A stretch of 64,000 bases of DNA from Bog-756 sp963778165 (GTDB taxonomy: Bacteria > Actinomycetota > Acidimicrobiia > Acidimicrobiales > RAAP-2): positions 806,001 to 870,000 of the forward strand of contig CAVZTE010000005.1 of the NCBI GenBank assembly GCA_963778165.1, written 5' to 3'. This document shows positions 16,550 through 26,039 of the stretch, piece after piece; the stretch's first letter is position 1; the number at the start of each line of letters is the position of its first letter. A program made the position numbers and the translations under genes. Under the pieces are notes generated by a model. It was not told where the DNA came from. It saw only the letters and a program-made list of their open reading frames with translations, and did no database searches.

Positions 16550-19500
16550 ATGGCCTACGCCGAACTACACGCCCACTCCAACTTCTCCTTTCTCGACGGA
16601 GCCAGCCACCCCGAGGAGCTGGTGGCCGTGGCCGTCCGGCTCGGGCTGACCGCCCTGGCCCTGACCGATCACAACGGCTTCTACGGGGTGGTCCGCTTCG
16701 CCGAGGCGGCCCGGTCCTTGGGCCTGCCCACCGTCTTCGGGGCCGAGCTCACCATCACCGGCGTCGGCGGGTCGGCGGCCCGGACCGGAGTGCCCGACCC
16801 CGACGGCACCCATCTGGTGGTGCTGGCCCGGGACCCCGAGGGGTACGCCCGCCTCAGCCGGGTCATCGCCGAAGCCCACCTGGCCGGCGGGGAGAAGGGG
16901 AAGCCCGTCGTCACCCTGGACCAACTGGCCGACTGTCACGGCGGGCACTGGCAGATCCTCACCGGGTGCCGCAAGGGGGCACTGGCCACCGCCCTCACCA
17001 CCGGCGGCCCGGCCGCCGCCGCCCACACCCTCGACCACCTGATCGGGCGGTTCGGCCGTGACCACCTGGCCGTGGAGCTGTGGGATCACGGCAACCCCAT
17101 CGACGCCACCCGCAACGACGCTTTGGCCCTGCTGGCCATCGAACGCGGCGTGGTCCCGGTGGCCACCAACAACGTGCACTATGCCACCCCGTCCCGATTC
17201 CCCCTGGCCACCGCGCTGGCCGCGGTCCGGGCCCGGCGGTCCCTGGCCGACCTCGAGGGATGGCTGCCGTCATCGGCCACCGCCTGCCTGCGGGGCGAGG
17301 CCGAACAACGCCGGCGGTTCGCCCGGTGGCCCGGGGTGATCGAACAGAGCGCGGCGATCGCCGCCGACTGCGCCTTCGACCTACGACTGGTGGCCCCCCG
17401 GCTGCCCGACTTTCCGGTGCCCCCCGGACACACCGAGCAGACCTGGCTGGTCGAACTGGTCCACCGGGGGGCCGCCGACCGGTACGGGCCGCAGGGAGCC
17501 GAGCGGGTGCCGGGGGCCTACGCCCAGCTCCACCACGAGCTGGCCATCATCGGTGAGCTCGGGTTCCCCGGCTACTTCCTCACCGTCTGGGACATCGTCC
17601 GGTTCTGCCGGGAACAGGACATCTTCTGCCAGGGCCGGGGCTCGGCGGCCACCTCGGCGGTCTGTTACGCCCTCGGCATCACCAACGTCGATGCCGTCGA
17701 CCTCGGCCTGCTGTTCGAACGCTTCCTCTCGGCTGCCCGCGACGGACCGCCGGACATCGACGTCGACATCGAGTCCGGCCGGCGCGAAGAGGTCATCCAG
17801 TACGTCTACGAGCGCTACGGCCGGCTGCACGCCGCCCAGGTGGCCAACGTGATCACCTACCGCTCGCGCTCGGCCCTGCGCGACATGGGCAAGGCCCTGG
17901 GGCACACCACCGAGGAGGTGGACGCCTGGTCCAAGTCGGTCGACCGTGGAGAGCCGATCGGCCAGCGGGACGACCTCCCTCCCCTGGTGGGCCGACTGGC
18001 CACCGACCTGATCGACTTCCCGCGCCACCTGGGCATCCACTCGGGGGGCATGGTCATCTGCGACCGGCCGGTGGTCGAGGTCTGCCCGGTCGAGTGGGGG
18101 CGGATGCCCGGCCGCACCGTGCTGCAGTGGGACAAGGACGGTTGCGCCGCGGTGGGACTGGTCAAATTCGACCTGCTGGGCCTGGGCATGCTGACCGCTC
18201 TGCACAACATGGTCGACCTGGTACGGGAGTTCCACCACGTCGAGGTGGACCTGGCCCGGCTGGAGCAGGAGCCCGAGGTCTACGACCTGTTGTGCCGGGC
18301 CGACACCGTCGGGGTGTTCCAGGTGGAGTCGCGGGCCCAGATGAACACCCTCCCCCGCGTGCAGCCCCGGTGCTTCTACGACCTGGCCATCGAGGTGGCC
18401 CTGATCCGACCGGGGCCGATCCAGGGTCATGCCGTCCATCCCTACATCCGTCGGCGCAACGGGACCGAGCCGGTCACCTATCTCCATCCCCTCCTGCAAC
18501 CGGCCCTGGAACGCACCCTCGGGGTACCTCTCTTCCAGGAGCAGTTGATGCAGATCGCCATCGACGTGGCCGGGTTCACCACCACCGAGGCCGACGAACT
18601 CCGGCAGGCCATGAGCGCCAAGCGGTCGGGCGAGCGGATGGCCCGGCTGCGCGACCGCCTGTTCGCCGGCATGGCCGCCCGGCAGGTGTCCGAGGAGGTG
18701 GCCGAGCAGGTGTACACGGCCCTGGCCGCCTTCGCCAACTTCGGTTTCCCCGAGAGCCACTCGGTGGCCTTCGCCTACCTGGTGTACTCCACCGCCTGGT
18801 GCAAGGTGCACTATCCCGCCGCCTTCACCGCCGGGTTGCTGAACGCCCAGCCCATGGGGTTCTGGTCTCCCCAGAGCCTGGTGGCCGACGCCAAGCGCCA
18901 CGGGGTGGCGGTCCGTCGCCCCGACGTGAACGCCGGGCGGGCCACCGCCGGGCTGGAGGAGATCGGCGGCACCGGGCCCGGCGTGGTGCGACTGGGGTTG
19001 GCCTCGGTGCGCGGCGTCGGGGAGGAGACGGCCACGAGGATCGAGGAGGGGCGTCCGTGGTCGGGTCAGGAGGATCTGGTCCGCCGGGCCGGGGTCACCC
19101 GGGCCCAGCTGGAGGCCCTGGCCACGGCCGGGGCCCTCGACGGTCTGGGTCGGGACCGGGCCGGAGGAACCGGTGGGGTCCCCAACCGGCGGTCCCTGGT
19201 GTGGGGGGCGGGGGCGGCCGCCCAGGCCACCGCGGACCGGCTCCCCGGCGTGGTCACCGGGTCGGACCCGCCACCGCTCCCCACCCCCACCCTGTGGGAG
19301 GGGGTGGCCGACGACCTGTGGTCCCTCGGGATGACCCCGGACACCACCGCCATGGAGCTGGCCCGGGACCGGCTGAGCCAACGGGGCGTGCTCCCGGCCG
19401 CCGCTCTGCGGTCGAGGCCGGGCGGGGACCGGATCACCGTGGGGGGCGTGGTGACCCACCGCCAACAACCCGAGAGTGCCCATGGTGCCGTGTTCCTGAA

Positions 19501-19699
19501 CCTCGAGGACGAGACGGGCATGGTCAACGTGGTCTGCTCACGCGGCGCCTGGGTCCGGTGGAAGCCGGTGGCCCGGGCTTCTCCGGCCCTCTTGGTGGTG
19601 GGCCGGGTGGAACGGTCCGAGGGCTCGATGACCTTGGTGGCGGAGCGGTTCGAGAACCTCGACTTGGGACCGGTGCCGCCGTCACGAGATTTCCGATAA
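16550..19699 (+). CDS. dnaE2: Error-prone DNA polymerase DnaE2
   Basis: 1049-residue C-family polymerase, the catalytic part of the SOS mutasome. It starts MAYAELHAHSNFSFLDGAS, the PHP domain of DnaE2. The polymerase core includes GYFLTVWDIVRFCREQDI, QGRGSAATSAVCYALGIT, the catalytic PDIDVDIE, and HLGIHSGGMVI. Late features are the DELRQAMSAKRS fingers and GFPESHSVAFAYLVYSTAWCKVHYP. A C-terminal OB domain (ITVGGVVTHRQQ onward) is present. Length fits the family (~1050-1100), shorter than replicative DnaE1. It follows imuB by 18 bases in one operon under the LexA box. Confidence 0.96.
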   Translation: MAYAELHAHSNFSFLDGASHPEELVAVAVRLGLTALALTDHNGFYGVVRFAEAARSLGLPTVFGAELTITGVGGSAARTGVPDPDGTHLVVLARDPEGYARLSRVIAEAHLAGGEKGKPVVTLDQLADCHGGHWQILTGCRKGALATALTTGGPAAAAHTLDHLIGRFGRDHLAVELWDHGNPIDATRNDALALLAIERGVVPVATNNVHYATPSRFPLATALAAVRARRSLADLEGWLPSSATACLRGEAEQRRRFARWPGVIEQSAAIAADCAFDLRLVAPRLPDFPVPPGHTEQTWLVELVHRGAADRYGPQGAERVPGAYAQLHHELAIIGELGFPGYFLTVWDIVRFCREQDIFCQGRGSAATSAVCYALGITNVDAVDLGLLFERFLSAARDGPPDIDVDIESGRREEVIQYVYERYGRLHAAQVANVITYRSRSALRDMGKALGHTTEEVDAWSKSVDRGEPIGQRDDLPPLVGRLATDLIDFPRHLGIHSGGMVICDRPVVEVCPVEWGRMPGRTVLQWDKDGCAAVGLVKFDLLGLGMLTALHNMVDLVREFHHVEVDLARLEQEPEVYDLLCRADTVGVFQVESRAQMNTLPRVQPRCFYDLAIEVALIRPGPIQGHAVHPYIRRRNGTEPVTYLHPLLQPALERTLGVPLFQEQLMQIAIDVAGFTTTEADELRQAMSAKRSGERMARLRDRLFAGMAARQVSEEVAEQVYTALAAFANFGFPESHSVAFAYLVYSTAWCKVHYPAAFTAGLLNAQPMGFWSPQSLVADAKRHGVAVRRPDVNAGRATAGLEEIGGTGPGVVRLGLASVRGVGEETATRIEEGRPWSGQEDLVRRAGVTRAQLEALATAGALDGLGRDRAGGTGGVPNRRSLVWGAGAAAQATADRLPGVVTGSDPPPLPTPTLWEGVADDLWSLGMTPDTTAMELARDRLSQRGVLPAAALRSRPGGDRITVGGVVTHRQQPESAHGAVFLNLEDETGMVNVVCSRGAWVRWKPVARASPALLVVGRVERSEGSMTLVAERFENLDLGPVPPSRDFR

Positions 19700-19706
19700 A
19701 AGGGTC

Positions 19707-19734
19707 TTGACTACTTTGCGTGCTGAGGTAAACA
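19707..19734 (+). promoter_or_regulatory. Possible sigma-70-type promoter
   Basis: TTGACT and TAAACA are separated by 16 bases in a locally AT-richer stretch after dnaE2. It would drive the DUF2510 membrane protein gene 200 bases downstream. The -10 element is weak. Confidence 0.35.
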
Positions 19735-19931
19735 CTTAGAGTGAAATCATAGAAGTGCCACAGCGCCACCATTAATTCCATTGCGCACCCCGTCACAGAA
19801 CGAGCGTCCACCGTGGACGCAGGAGAACACGCCGAGCACCAAACGAGGCCCCGAGCGGGCGGCCGTGCCCGGTACGGAGCAATGACAGAGGAAGCAGTGA
19901 AAACGAGGGTGACAACAGGAGGCTGTGGCTC

Positions 19932-20636
19932 ATGAACGGAACGATTGCAGGACCGAGTGTCCTCACACTGGAACTGGTGGGGCTGGTCATCGGGCTGTCG
20001 ATGATCATCGGCGCCATCGACGTGATCCGGCTACCGGGATGGGCGTGGAAACGGGCCGAAGAGAGCAAGATCGCCTACCTCGTCCTGGTGGTGTTCCTAC
20101 CGCTGGCCGGTCTGGCCCTGTACGTCTTCTCCGCCCGTCCCAAGGTGGCCGCCGTGGCCGGCGGCGGCCGGGCCGCCAGCCTGCCCTTCGAGCGCTTCGG
20201 GGTCGAAGCGGAGCAGAAGCAACGCGAGGAGCAACGCCAGGACCGCCGGCCCATCACCGTCCCCATCCCGACCGGGTTCGGAAGCTTCGGCGCCGCCACT
20301 CCCGTCAGCGGCGGAGGGGGCCTGGTCATCGGGGCCGGCACCGACGACGGCGGTGGCGGCGTGCAGCTGGCGGTGGCGCCGGTCGAAACGGCGGCCACCT
20401 TCTTCAGCAACGGTGGGGCCACCTCCCGCCTCCACTCCCCGGTGGGACTGGCCCGGGCCTACCGTCCCCGCCAGCGGACCAGCCTGAACGAGACCGACGA
20501 GGCCCGCCCGACCGTCCCGGCCGGATGGAAGGCCGACCCCACCGGCCGCCACCAGTTCCGCTACTGGAACGGATTCCAGTGGACCGAGAACGTGGCCGAT
20601 GCCGGGGAGCAGTCGAGGGACTCGGCCGGCTCCTGA
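19932..20636 (+). CDS. Membrane-anchored DUF2510 protein
   Basis: 234 residues. Two N-terminal transmembrane segments (VLTLELVGLVIGLSMIIGAIDVI and KIAYLVLVVFLPLAGLALYVF) resemble the PLD-nuclease N-terminal membrane hairpin. A Gly/Ala-rich cytoplasmic linker (~75-195) leads to a C-terminal DUF2510 motif (PAGWKADPTGRHQFRYWNGFQWTENV), a small Trp-rich module common in actinobacterial membrane proteins and thought to mediate binding. GGAGG-like sequence lies before the ATG. It is monocistronic, convergent with holA. Function unknown. Confidence 0.85.
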   Translation: MNGTIAGPSVLTLELVGLVIGLSMIIGAIDVIRLPGWAWKRAEESKIAYLVLVVFLPLAGLALYVFSARPKVAAVAGGGRAASLPFERFGVEAEQKQREEQRQDRRPITVPIPTGFGSFGAATPVSGGGGLVIGAGTDDGGGGVQLAVAPVETAATFFSNGGATSRLHSPVGLARAYRPRQRTSLNETDEARPTVPAGWKADPTGRHQFRYWNGFQWTENVADAGEQSRDSAGS

Positions 20637-20655
20637 CCCGCCGGCAGCCGTTGGT

Positions 20656-20690
20656 GTGGCCGCGGTCCTCCCCTACCGGGCCGCGGCCAC
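20656..20690. terminator. Hairpin between converging genes
   Basis: GTGGCCGCGG and CCGCGGCCAC form a perfect 10-bp stem over a 15-base loop, just after the DUF2510 gene and overlapping the last codons of holA. No U-run is present, so it may be an actinobacterial U-less terminator for the DUF2510 message. Confidence 0.45.
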
Positions 20691-21689
20691 CAACCGGCTC
20701 AACCGGGCCACCAACACTTCGAGCACCGTCTCCCCGGGGAGCTGCGTCGCCCCCCGCAGGTCCAGGTCGGCCTGGGCCAACAGCCCGATGGCCCGGGCGG
20801 TGCGGGCCGGGCCCAACCGCCGCGACTGGGCCAGCGCCTTCTTGGCCGGAAAGGCACTCCTCAGGCCCAGGAGGTCGGCGGCCTGCTCGGCCGAGGTGGC
20901 TCCGGCCCCGTCCAATCGGAGCAGCTGGCGGAAGTGGCGGTGGAGTTGGGCCATGACCACCAGGGGATGGGAGTCCCCGGCTCCCAGCATGCGGTGGAGC
21001 ACGCTGAGGGCCACCTCGGTCCGTCCGGCGTCGATGGCGTCGGTGAGATCCCAGGGGGCCAGCGATCCGGCCTCACCCAGGAACGGCTCCAACTCGCCCA
21101 CCGTCACGGTGGCCCCGGGTCCATAGGTCGAGGCCAGGGTGTCGAGCAGGCCGGCCAACCGCCCCATGTCCCCGCCCAGGTGTTCGGACAGGCGGCTGGT
21201 GGCGGCGTTGTCCAGACGGACCGGGCCCTGCTTCAGGTGGTCCGACAGCCACTGGGACCGGTCCCTGGTGGTCCGGCCCACCGAGGTGTCCACCACCTCA
21301 CCGACCGAGCCGGCGGCCTTGGACAACCCGGCGGGCACAGTCCCGCCCCCTCCCACCAGGACCAGCGAGGTGGTGTCCAGCGGGTCCCCGAGGTAGGCGG
21401 TCAGGCGCTTGGCGTCGGCGGCGTTCAGCTGACCGGCTTCACGCACCACCACCACCCGTCGCTCCACCAGGAAGGGGGGCGTGGTGCAGGCGTCGATGAC
21501 CGCGCCCACGTCCAGTTGGTCGGCGCCCGGGCCCCCGAACTCCTCCACCATCAGCGACGGATCCCCGCCGGCCACCAACCGTTCGCACAAGGCGTGGGTG
21601 GCCTGGGCCACCAGGGAGGGATCCTCCCCCTTGACCAGGTACACCGGTCGAGCCGCACCGGGGGCGGCGGCGGCCTTGGCCGGGCTCAT
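20673..21689 (-). CDS. holA: DNA polymerase III delta subunit
   Basis: 338-residue clamp-loader subunit that opens the beta clamp. It starts with the family pattern RPVYLVKGEDPSLVAQA and continues VVVVREAGQLNAADAKRLTAYL. The three-domain AAA+-like layout has no functional Walker motif, as is normal for HolA. The C-terminal helical domain contains MLGAGDSHPLVVMAQLHRHFRQLLRL and AFPAKKALAQSRRLG. It lies 13 bases downstream of the folP-like gene on the same strand; the two are probably co-transcribed. Confidence 0.93.
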   Translation of the reverse strand: MSPAKAAAAPGAARPVYLVKGEDPSLVAQATHALCERLVAGGDPSLMVEEFGGPGADQLDVGAVIDACTTPPFLVERRVVVVREAGQLNAADAKRLTAYLGDPLDTTSLVLVGGGGTVPAGLSKAAGSVGEVVDTSVGRTTRDRSQWLSDHLKQGPVRLDNAATSRLSEHLGGDMGRLAGLLDTLASTYGPGATVTVGELEPFLGEAGSLAPWDLTDAIDAGRTEVALSVLHRMLGAGDSHPLVVMAQLHRHFRQLLRLDGAGATSAEQAADLLGLRSAFPAKKALAQSRRLGPARTARAIGLLAQADLDLRGATQLPGETVLEVLVARLSRLVAAAR

Positions 21690-21702
21690 CGACGGAACCC
21701 CT

Positions 21703-22578
21703 TCACGACGCCACCGGCTGGCGCGGTGCCACCCCGCTCCGGCGCGCCGAACTGATGGCGGCCATGACGGTGCAGATCTGGCGGTGGGCGGCCACGTCGT
21801 GGACCCGCATGATCCGGCACCCCAGGGCCGCGCCCAATGCCGTGGCAGCCAGCGAGGCCTCCCGCCGTTGGTCGATCTCCAGATCGAGGATCTTGCCGAG
21901 GAAGGTCTTGTTGGAGGCCGACAACAGCAGCGGGTAGCCCAGTCGGGCCAGCCGGTCCGAGGCCCGCAACAACTCCAGCGACTGCCCGGCGGTCTTCCCG
22001 AGGTCCAGGCCGGCGTCGATGATGATCCGATCCGGGGCCAGTCCGGCCTCGAGCGCCCACGAGCCCCGCTCGACCAGGAAGGAGGTGACCGAGGCCACCA
22101 CGTCGTCGTAGTGCGGTTCGGGATCGGGGATCCGGGGGCCCAGCCGGATGTGGGTGGCCACCACGCTGGCTCCGGCCGCCGCCGCCACCTTCAGGTACTC
22201 GGGGTCGGCGAAGCCGCTGATGTCGTTGCCGACCACCGCCCCCGCGCCGAAGGCCTCCCGGGCCACCGACGCCCTCCAGGTATCGACCGAGAGGGGGATG
22301 TCGAAGCGGGCCCGGAGGGCGGCGATGGCCGGGATGACCCGCTCCAGCTCTTCGGCCTCGCCCACCTCGGGGCCGGGCCCGGCCTTCACGCCGCCCACGT
22401 CGAGCAGGTCGGCCCCGTCGTCCACCAGCCGCTCGGCCCGGCGCACCAGATCGTCCAGGGCGTAGGTGGCCCCTTTGTCGTAGAACGAGTCGGGGGTGCG
22501 GTTGAGGATCCCCATGACCAGGGCACGGTCACGGATGTCGAAGGTTCTGTCGCCCAACGTCACCGAAGCCGCATGCAC
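21703..22578 (-). CDS. Dihydropteroate synthase homologue, FolP2 type
   Basis: A 291-residue TIM-barrel of the DHPS family. The first conserved loop is MGILNRTPDSFYDKG (22-36). The second loop reads DVGGVKAGPG (60-69) where true FolP has DIGGEST-like sequence. Later motifs are PLSVDTWRASVA, NDISGF, IIDAGLDLGKT, LSASNKTFLGK and the C-terminal RVHDVAAHRQ. The VKAGPG loop is that of mycobacterial FolP2, reported to lack DHPS activity, so I would not assume a role in folate synthesis. It sits between holA and the thioredoxin-like gene on the same strand. Confidence 0.88.
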   Translation of the reverse strand: MHAASVTLGDRTFDIRDRALVMGILNRTPDSFYDKGATYALDDLVRRAERLVDDGADLLDVGGVKAGPGPEVGEAEELERVIPAIAALRARFDIPLSVDTWRASVAREAFGAGAVVGNDISGFADPEYLKVAAAAGASVVATHIRLGPRIPDPEPHYDDVVASVTSFLVERGSWALEAGLAPDRIIIDAGLDLGKTAGQSLELLRASDRLARLGYPLLLSASNKTFLGKILDLEIDQRREASLAATALGAALGCRIMRVHDVAAHRQICTVMAAISSARRSGVAPRQPVAS

Positions 22579-22631
22579 GGGGCTGACGCTATCCCCCGGT
22601 GCCGAGGGCGGTGACGCCGCGGGGCCGGTAC

Positions 22632-23351
22632 TCAGAACAGCCGCGCCGCCAGCGCCTTGCGGTAGTCGGTGGCCCGCGGATCTTCGGGCCCCAGGGTCTC
22701 GAGCAGGTCGAGGAACTCCTGATGGGCGGCGGCATCCTCGCGTACCCGCTCCAGCAGCCCGTCCAGCAGGTCCCCGACGTCAGCTCCGTCCACGTCCACG
22801 TGCTGGGAGACCAGCCGGGCCTCGGCCGACAGCAGGCGGGTCTCGGGGGTCTCGGGGATCCGGCCGAGCAGGGCCATGGCGTCGTCGGTGTCGCCCCGGG
22901 CGATCATCATGGTGGCCAGGGCCACGATGGCCCCGTGGTGGTCGGGCTGGAGCTCGAGGGCCTGGAGGAGGGGGGCCTCTTCATTGGTGCGAAGTCCCTC
23001 TTCCACCAGCAGGTCGGCCTCCGACGGGGCCGGAGCCAGTTTGGCTACGAACTCGGTGACCGCAGCCTCGGGTTGGGCCCCGATGAAGCCGTCGACCACC
23101 TTGCCGTCCTTGAGGGCGAACACCGCGGGGATCGACTGCACCTGAAAGCTGGCCGAGATGGCGGGGTTCTCGTCGACATTGACCTTGACCAGGGTGACTG
23201 CGCCCTCGGTGGCGTCGACCACCCGCTCCAGGATGGGTCCGAGGGTGGTGCACGGACCGCACCAGGGGGCCCACAGGTCCACCACCACCGGCTGCTCCAT
23301 CGAGCGCTGCAGGACCTCCTGCTCGAACGTGGCATCGGTTACGTCAACCAT
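22632..23351 (-). CDS. CnoX-like thioredoxin with helical-repeat tail
   Basis: 239 residues. A thioredoxin domain (1-~108) contains the active site WCGPC (30-34) in VVVDLWAPWCGPC, and cis-Pro in SIPAVFALKDGKVVDGF. The C-terminal half has TPR-like helices (HHGAIVALATMMIARGDTDDAMALLGRIPET). The layout matches YbbN/CnoX proteins, which protect substrates from chlorine-type oxidative stress and hand them to chaperones. Unlike E. coli CnoX (SxxC), both active-site cysteines are kept, so it may have redox activity. It starts five bases from the divergent kinase-like ORF's earliest possible start. Confidence 0.9.
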   Translation of the reverse strand: MVDVTDATFEQEVLQRSMEQPVVVDLWAPWCGPCTTLGPILERVVDATEGAVTLVKVNVDENPAISASFQVQSIPAVFALKDGKVVDGFIGAQPEAAVTEFVAKLAPAPSEADLLVEEGLRTNEEAPLLQALELQPDHHGAIVALATMMIARGDTDDAMALLGRIPETPETRLLSAEARLVSQHVDVDGADVGDLLDGLLERVREDAAAHQEFLDLLETLGPEDPRATDYRKALAARLF

Positions 23352-23428
23352 GACGTATGACGATACCTGGACCAGGTCGGGGTCCGGGCGTCCCGGGGCG
23401 GGATCCGAGTGCGGGTAGCGTCGTACCC

Positions 23429-24490
23429 ATGGAAGCAGGGCAGCCCTCCGTCGAGGCCGCGGTCGAAGGCATCGATGTCGCCGGGGTCACGGCGTGGATG
23501 ACCGACACCATCCCGGGTGCCGAGTCACCGTTCGGCTTCGAGCTGATCGCCGGCGGCCGGTCCAACCTGACCTACCGGGTCACCGACGCCGGCGGCCGTT
23601 CCTATGCCCTCCGGCGGCCACCGGTCAGCCACGTGCTGCCGACCGCCCACGACATGAAGCGCGAGTACACGGTGATCAGTGCCCTGGGTGACACCGGGGT
23701 GCCGGTGCCACGGGCCCTCGGACTGTGCACCGACGAGTCGGTGAACGGTGCGCCGTTCTATGTCATGTCCTTCGTCGAAGGGCACATCGTCCGCGACGAG
23801 CGGGCCGCCTCGCGGCTGACCGAGGCGGCCCGGGCCCGATCCGGACCGTCGCTCATCGACACCCTGGCCCAGCTGCACGCCGTGGACATCGACGCCGTGG
23901 GCCTGGGGGACTTCGCCCGGCGGGACGGCTACATCGCCCGCCAACTCAAGCGGTGGCACGGCCAGTTCTCCCAATCGACCCTTGACGGCCAACCGGGCCC
24001 GGCCGTGGTCGATCAGGTCCACGAGCTGTTGGCGGCCCGGATCCCCGAACAACAGGGGGTGGTCATCGTCCACGGTGATTACCGCTTGGACAACACCGTG
24101 CTGGACGACAACGGCGACGTGCAGGCCATCTTGGACTGGGAGATCTGCACGCTGGGCGACCCGTTGGCCGACCTCGGCCTGCTGCTGGTGTACTGGGCCG
24201 AGCCCGAGGACGCCGATCAGGCCCTGGTGGGTGTGGCTCCCACGTCGTTGCCCGGGTTCGCCCGACGGGCCGAGCTGATGGATCGTTACGCCCAACGAAC
24301 CGGCCTCGACGTGTCGAAGATCTCGTACTACCGGGCCTTCGGCTTCTGGAAGCTGGCCTGCATCCTCCAAGGGGTCTATGTGCGCTATGCCAGCGGAGCC
24401 GCAGCCGGCGACCGTTCGGGGACCGATCAGTTCGCGGCCCATGTGGGGCGGCTCGGAGAACGGGCCCTGGCCGAAGTGGAGTCGTTATGA
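23429..24490 (+). CDS. Aminoglycoside phosphotransferase-like kinase, ACAD10/11-N type
   Basis: 353 residues from the ATG at 23429 (an in-frame ATG at 23357 would add 24 Gly/Pro-rich residues). The protein-kinase-like fold shows a GGRSNLTYRV nucleotide loop, SYALRRPP, HDMKREYTVISAL, the catalytic loop VIVHGDYRLDNTVLD (HGDxxxxN), and ILDWEICTLGDPLADLG (metal-binding DWE). The family phosphorylates small hydroxylated molecules, in actinobacteria often 4-hydroxy acids on their way to acyl-CoA metabolism. It overlaps the PAC2 gene by ATGA. Substrate not known. Confidence 0.88.
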   Translation: MEAGQPSVEAAVEGIDVAGVTAWMTDTIPGAESPFGFELIAGGRSNLTYRVTDAGGRSYALRRPPVSHVLPTAHDMKREYTVISALGDTGVPVPRALGLCTDESVNGAPFYVMSFVEGHIVRDERAASRLTEAARARSGPSLIDTLAQLHAVDIDAVGLGDFARRDGYIARQLKRWHGQFSQSTLDGQPGPAVVDQVHELLAARIPEQQGVVIVHGDYRLDNTVLDDNGDVQAILDWEICTLGDPLADLGLLLVYWAEPEDADQALVGVAPTSLPGFARRAELMDRYAQRTGLDVSKISYYRAFGFWKLACILQGVYVRYASGAAAGDRSGTDQFAAHVGRLGERALAEVESL

Positions 24491-25395
24491 CCGACCATGA
24501 CCCGTCCTCGCTCTACGAGTTCGATCCGGGCTGGGGCCAGCCCATCGACGCCGCCCTCTCCCGCCCGGTCCTGGTGGTCGGGCTGGAGGGCTGGGTGGAC
24601 GCCGGACTGGGAGCCTCGGCGGCCATCGCCTCGCTCCTGGCCTCGGCCCCGGTCACCCCGGTGGCCACGTTCGACACCGAGCTGTTGATCGACCAGCGGG
24701 CCCGGCGGCCCATCGCCCGGTTGGAGGACGGGATCACCACCGAGCTGACCTGGCCGACCATCCAGCTGGTGACGGGCAAGGACCGGGTGGGTGCCGACCT
24801 GTTGTACCTGACCGGACCGGAGCCCGACTTCCGCTGGCCGACCTTCATCAACGCCGTGGTGGGACTGGTGAAGGACCTCCAGGTGCGAGTGGTGGTGGGC
24901 TTGGGGGCCTTTCCGGCGCCCACGCCCCACACCCGACCGGTGCGGCTGGCCTCCACCGTTCCCCCCCAATCGGCAGAGCTGGCCGGCCGGGTGGGAACGG
25001 TGCACGGCACGCTCGAGGTGCCGGCGGGAGTCCAGGCCGCGCTCGAAGTGTCGCTGGGCCTGGCCGGGGTGCCGGTGATCGGCCTGTGGGCCCGGGTCCC
25101 CCACTACGTGTCGGCCATGCCCTACCCCGAAGCCAGCGCCGCCCTCATCGAAGGCCTGTGCGCCGTGACCGGATCGGTGCTGGACAGTTCAGCGCTGAGA
25201 ACGGCCGGTGAGGCCTCCCGCCACCAGGTGGACGAGCTGATCGGATCGAACCCGGAGCACCTCGACATGGTGCACCGGCTGGAGACGGCCCTCGACTCCG
25301 AAGAGGTACCGCCCATCGGTCTCGACGGGGATGTCCCGAGCGGGGACGAGATCGCCGCAGAGCTCGAGCAGTTCCTCAGGGGCGAGGGGCACTGA
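24487..25395 (+). CDS. PAC2-family protein
   Basis: 302 residues, coupled to the kinase gene by an ATGA overlap. The signature is PVLVVGLEGWVDAGLGASAAIASLL followed by FDTELLIDQRARRP, LLYLTGPEPDFRW and IGLWARVPHYVSAMPYPEASAAL. PAC2 proteins are relatives of eukaryotic proteasome-assembly chaperones and are common in actinobacteria that have a 20S proteasome. The precise role is unknown. The last 20 bases overlap the end of the convergent DUF1707-like gene. Confidence 0.9.
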   Translation: MTDHDPSSLYEFDPGWGQPIDAALSRPVLVVGLEGWVDAGLGASAAIASLLASAPVTPVATFDTELLIDQRARRPIARLEDGITTELTWPTIQLVTGKDRVGADLLYLTGPEPDFRWPTFINAVVGLVKDLQVRVVVGLGAFPAPTPHTRPVRLASTVPPQSAELAGRVGTVHGTLEVPAGVQAALEVSLGLAGVPVIGLWARVPHYVSAMPYPEASAALIEGLCAVTGSVLDSSALRTAGEASRHQVDELIGSNPEHLDMVHRLETALDSEEVPPIGLDGDVPSGDEIAAELEQFLRGEGH

Positions 25396-25966
25396 CGGTT
25401 CTCACCGCCGCCGCGCCGGTCGGCGCGGCGCTGTGGCTCTTCGACAGGTGCTCGGCGTAGATGGTGAAGGCGACGAGCAGCGCCACCATGACCACCACCA
25501 ACAGGGCCAGCACCACCCACGACGAATTGCGGCGGCGGGTGCCCGCGGTCATCAACAGGGCGTCCGGGGCCAGCACCGGTGCGGACCGGCGGGACCGCGA
25601 CCGCGACGGCGTGGACGTCGGGGTAGGAGGAGCGAAGGCCGGCAGCTCGGTCACGATCCGGCGCATCTCGTCGATGGTGGTGGCTTCGGCCAGCTCGCCG
25701 ATCCTGACCTGATACTCCGTTCCGCTCAGCAGCCCGCGCTCGGCGGCGTGATCCAACAGGACCCCGTACCGGGTGCGGTCGTCGTCGGTGACGGGATCGT
25801 CGATCCCGTGACGCTCCTCGCCGTTGGTCGATCCGGCGAATCCGGACAGGGTCTTGGTCACGTCGTCGAGCCCACCCAGCTCGGGCAACGGTCGGGGATC
25901 GTGGTCCGAGGGCGGCCGAGCCGGATCGATGGGCCACGGGCGGCCGTCACTGGCATCATCGCTCAC
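25376..25966 (-). CDS. DUF1707-like single-pass membrane protein
   Basis: About 196 residues from the GTG at 25966; GTG 25984 and ATG 26041 are other in-frame starts, the last overlapping the divergent gene. A DUF1707-like motif (RYGVLLDHAAERGLLSGTEYQVRIGELAEATTIDEMRRIVTELP) follows an acidic N-terminus. Then comes a Pro/Thr/Ser/Arg-rich linker, one transmembrane segment (WVVLALLVVVMVALLVAFTIYAEHL), and a short tail. DUF1707 motifs accompany membrane and regulatory proteins in actinomycetes; function unknown. Confidence 0.75.
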   Translation of the reverse strand: MSDDASDGRPWPIDPARPPSDHDPRPLPELGGLDDVTKTLSGFAGSTNGEERHGIDDPVTDDDRTRYGVLLDHAAERGLLSGTEYQVRIGELAEATTIDEMRRIVTELPAFAPPTPTSTPSRSRSRRSAPVLAPDALLMTAGTRRRNSSWVVLALLVVVMVALLVAFTIYAEHLSKSHSAAPTGAAAVRTVSAPRP

Positions 25967-26039
25967 CTCTGAATTGTGGGTCACCGCGACCCCGGGACGC
26001 AACCATCTGCTCTGCCGGTCAAGCGGGATATCGTGGCCC

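Noticed and set aside
17381..19483. Minus-strand open frame of 700 codons opposite dnaE2
   Set aside because: Composition of an antisense shadow; dnaE2 on the plus strand is unambiguous.
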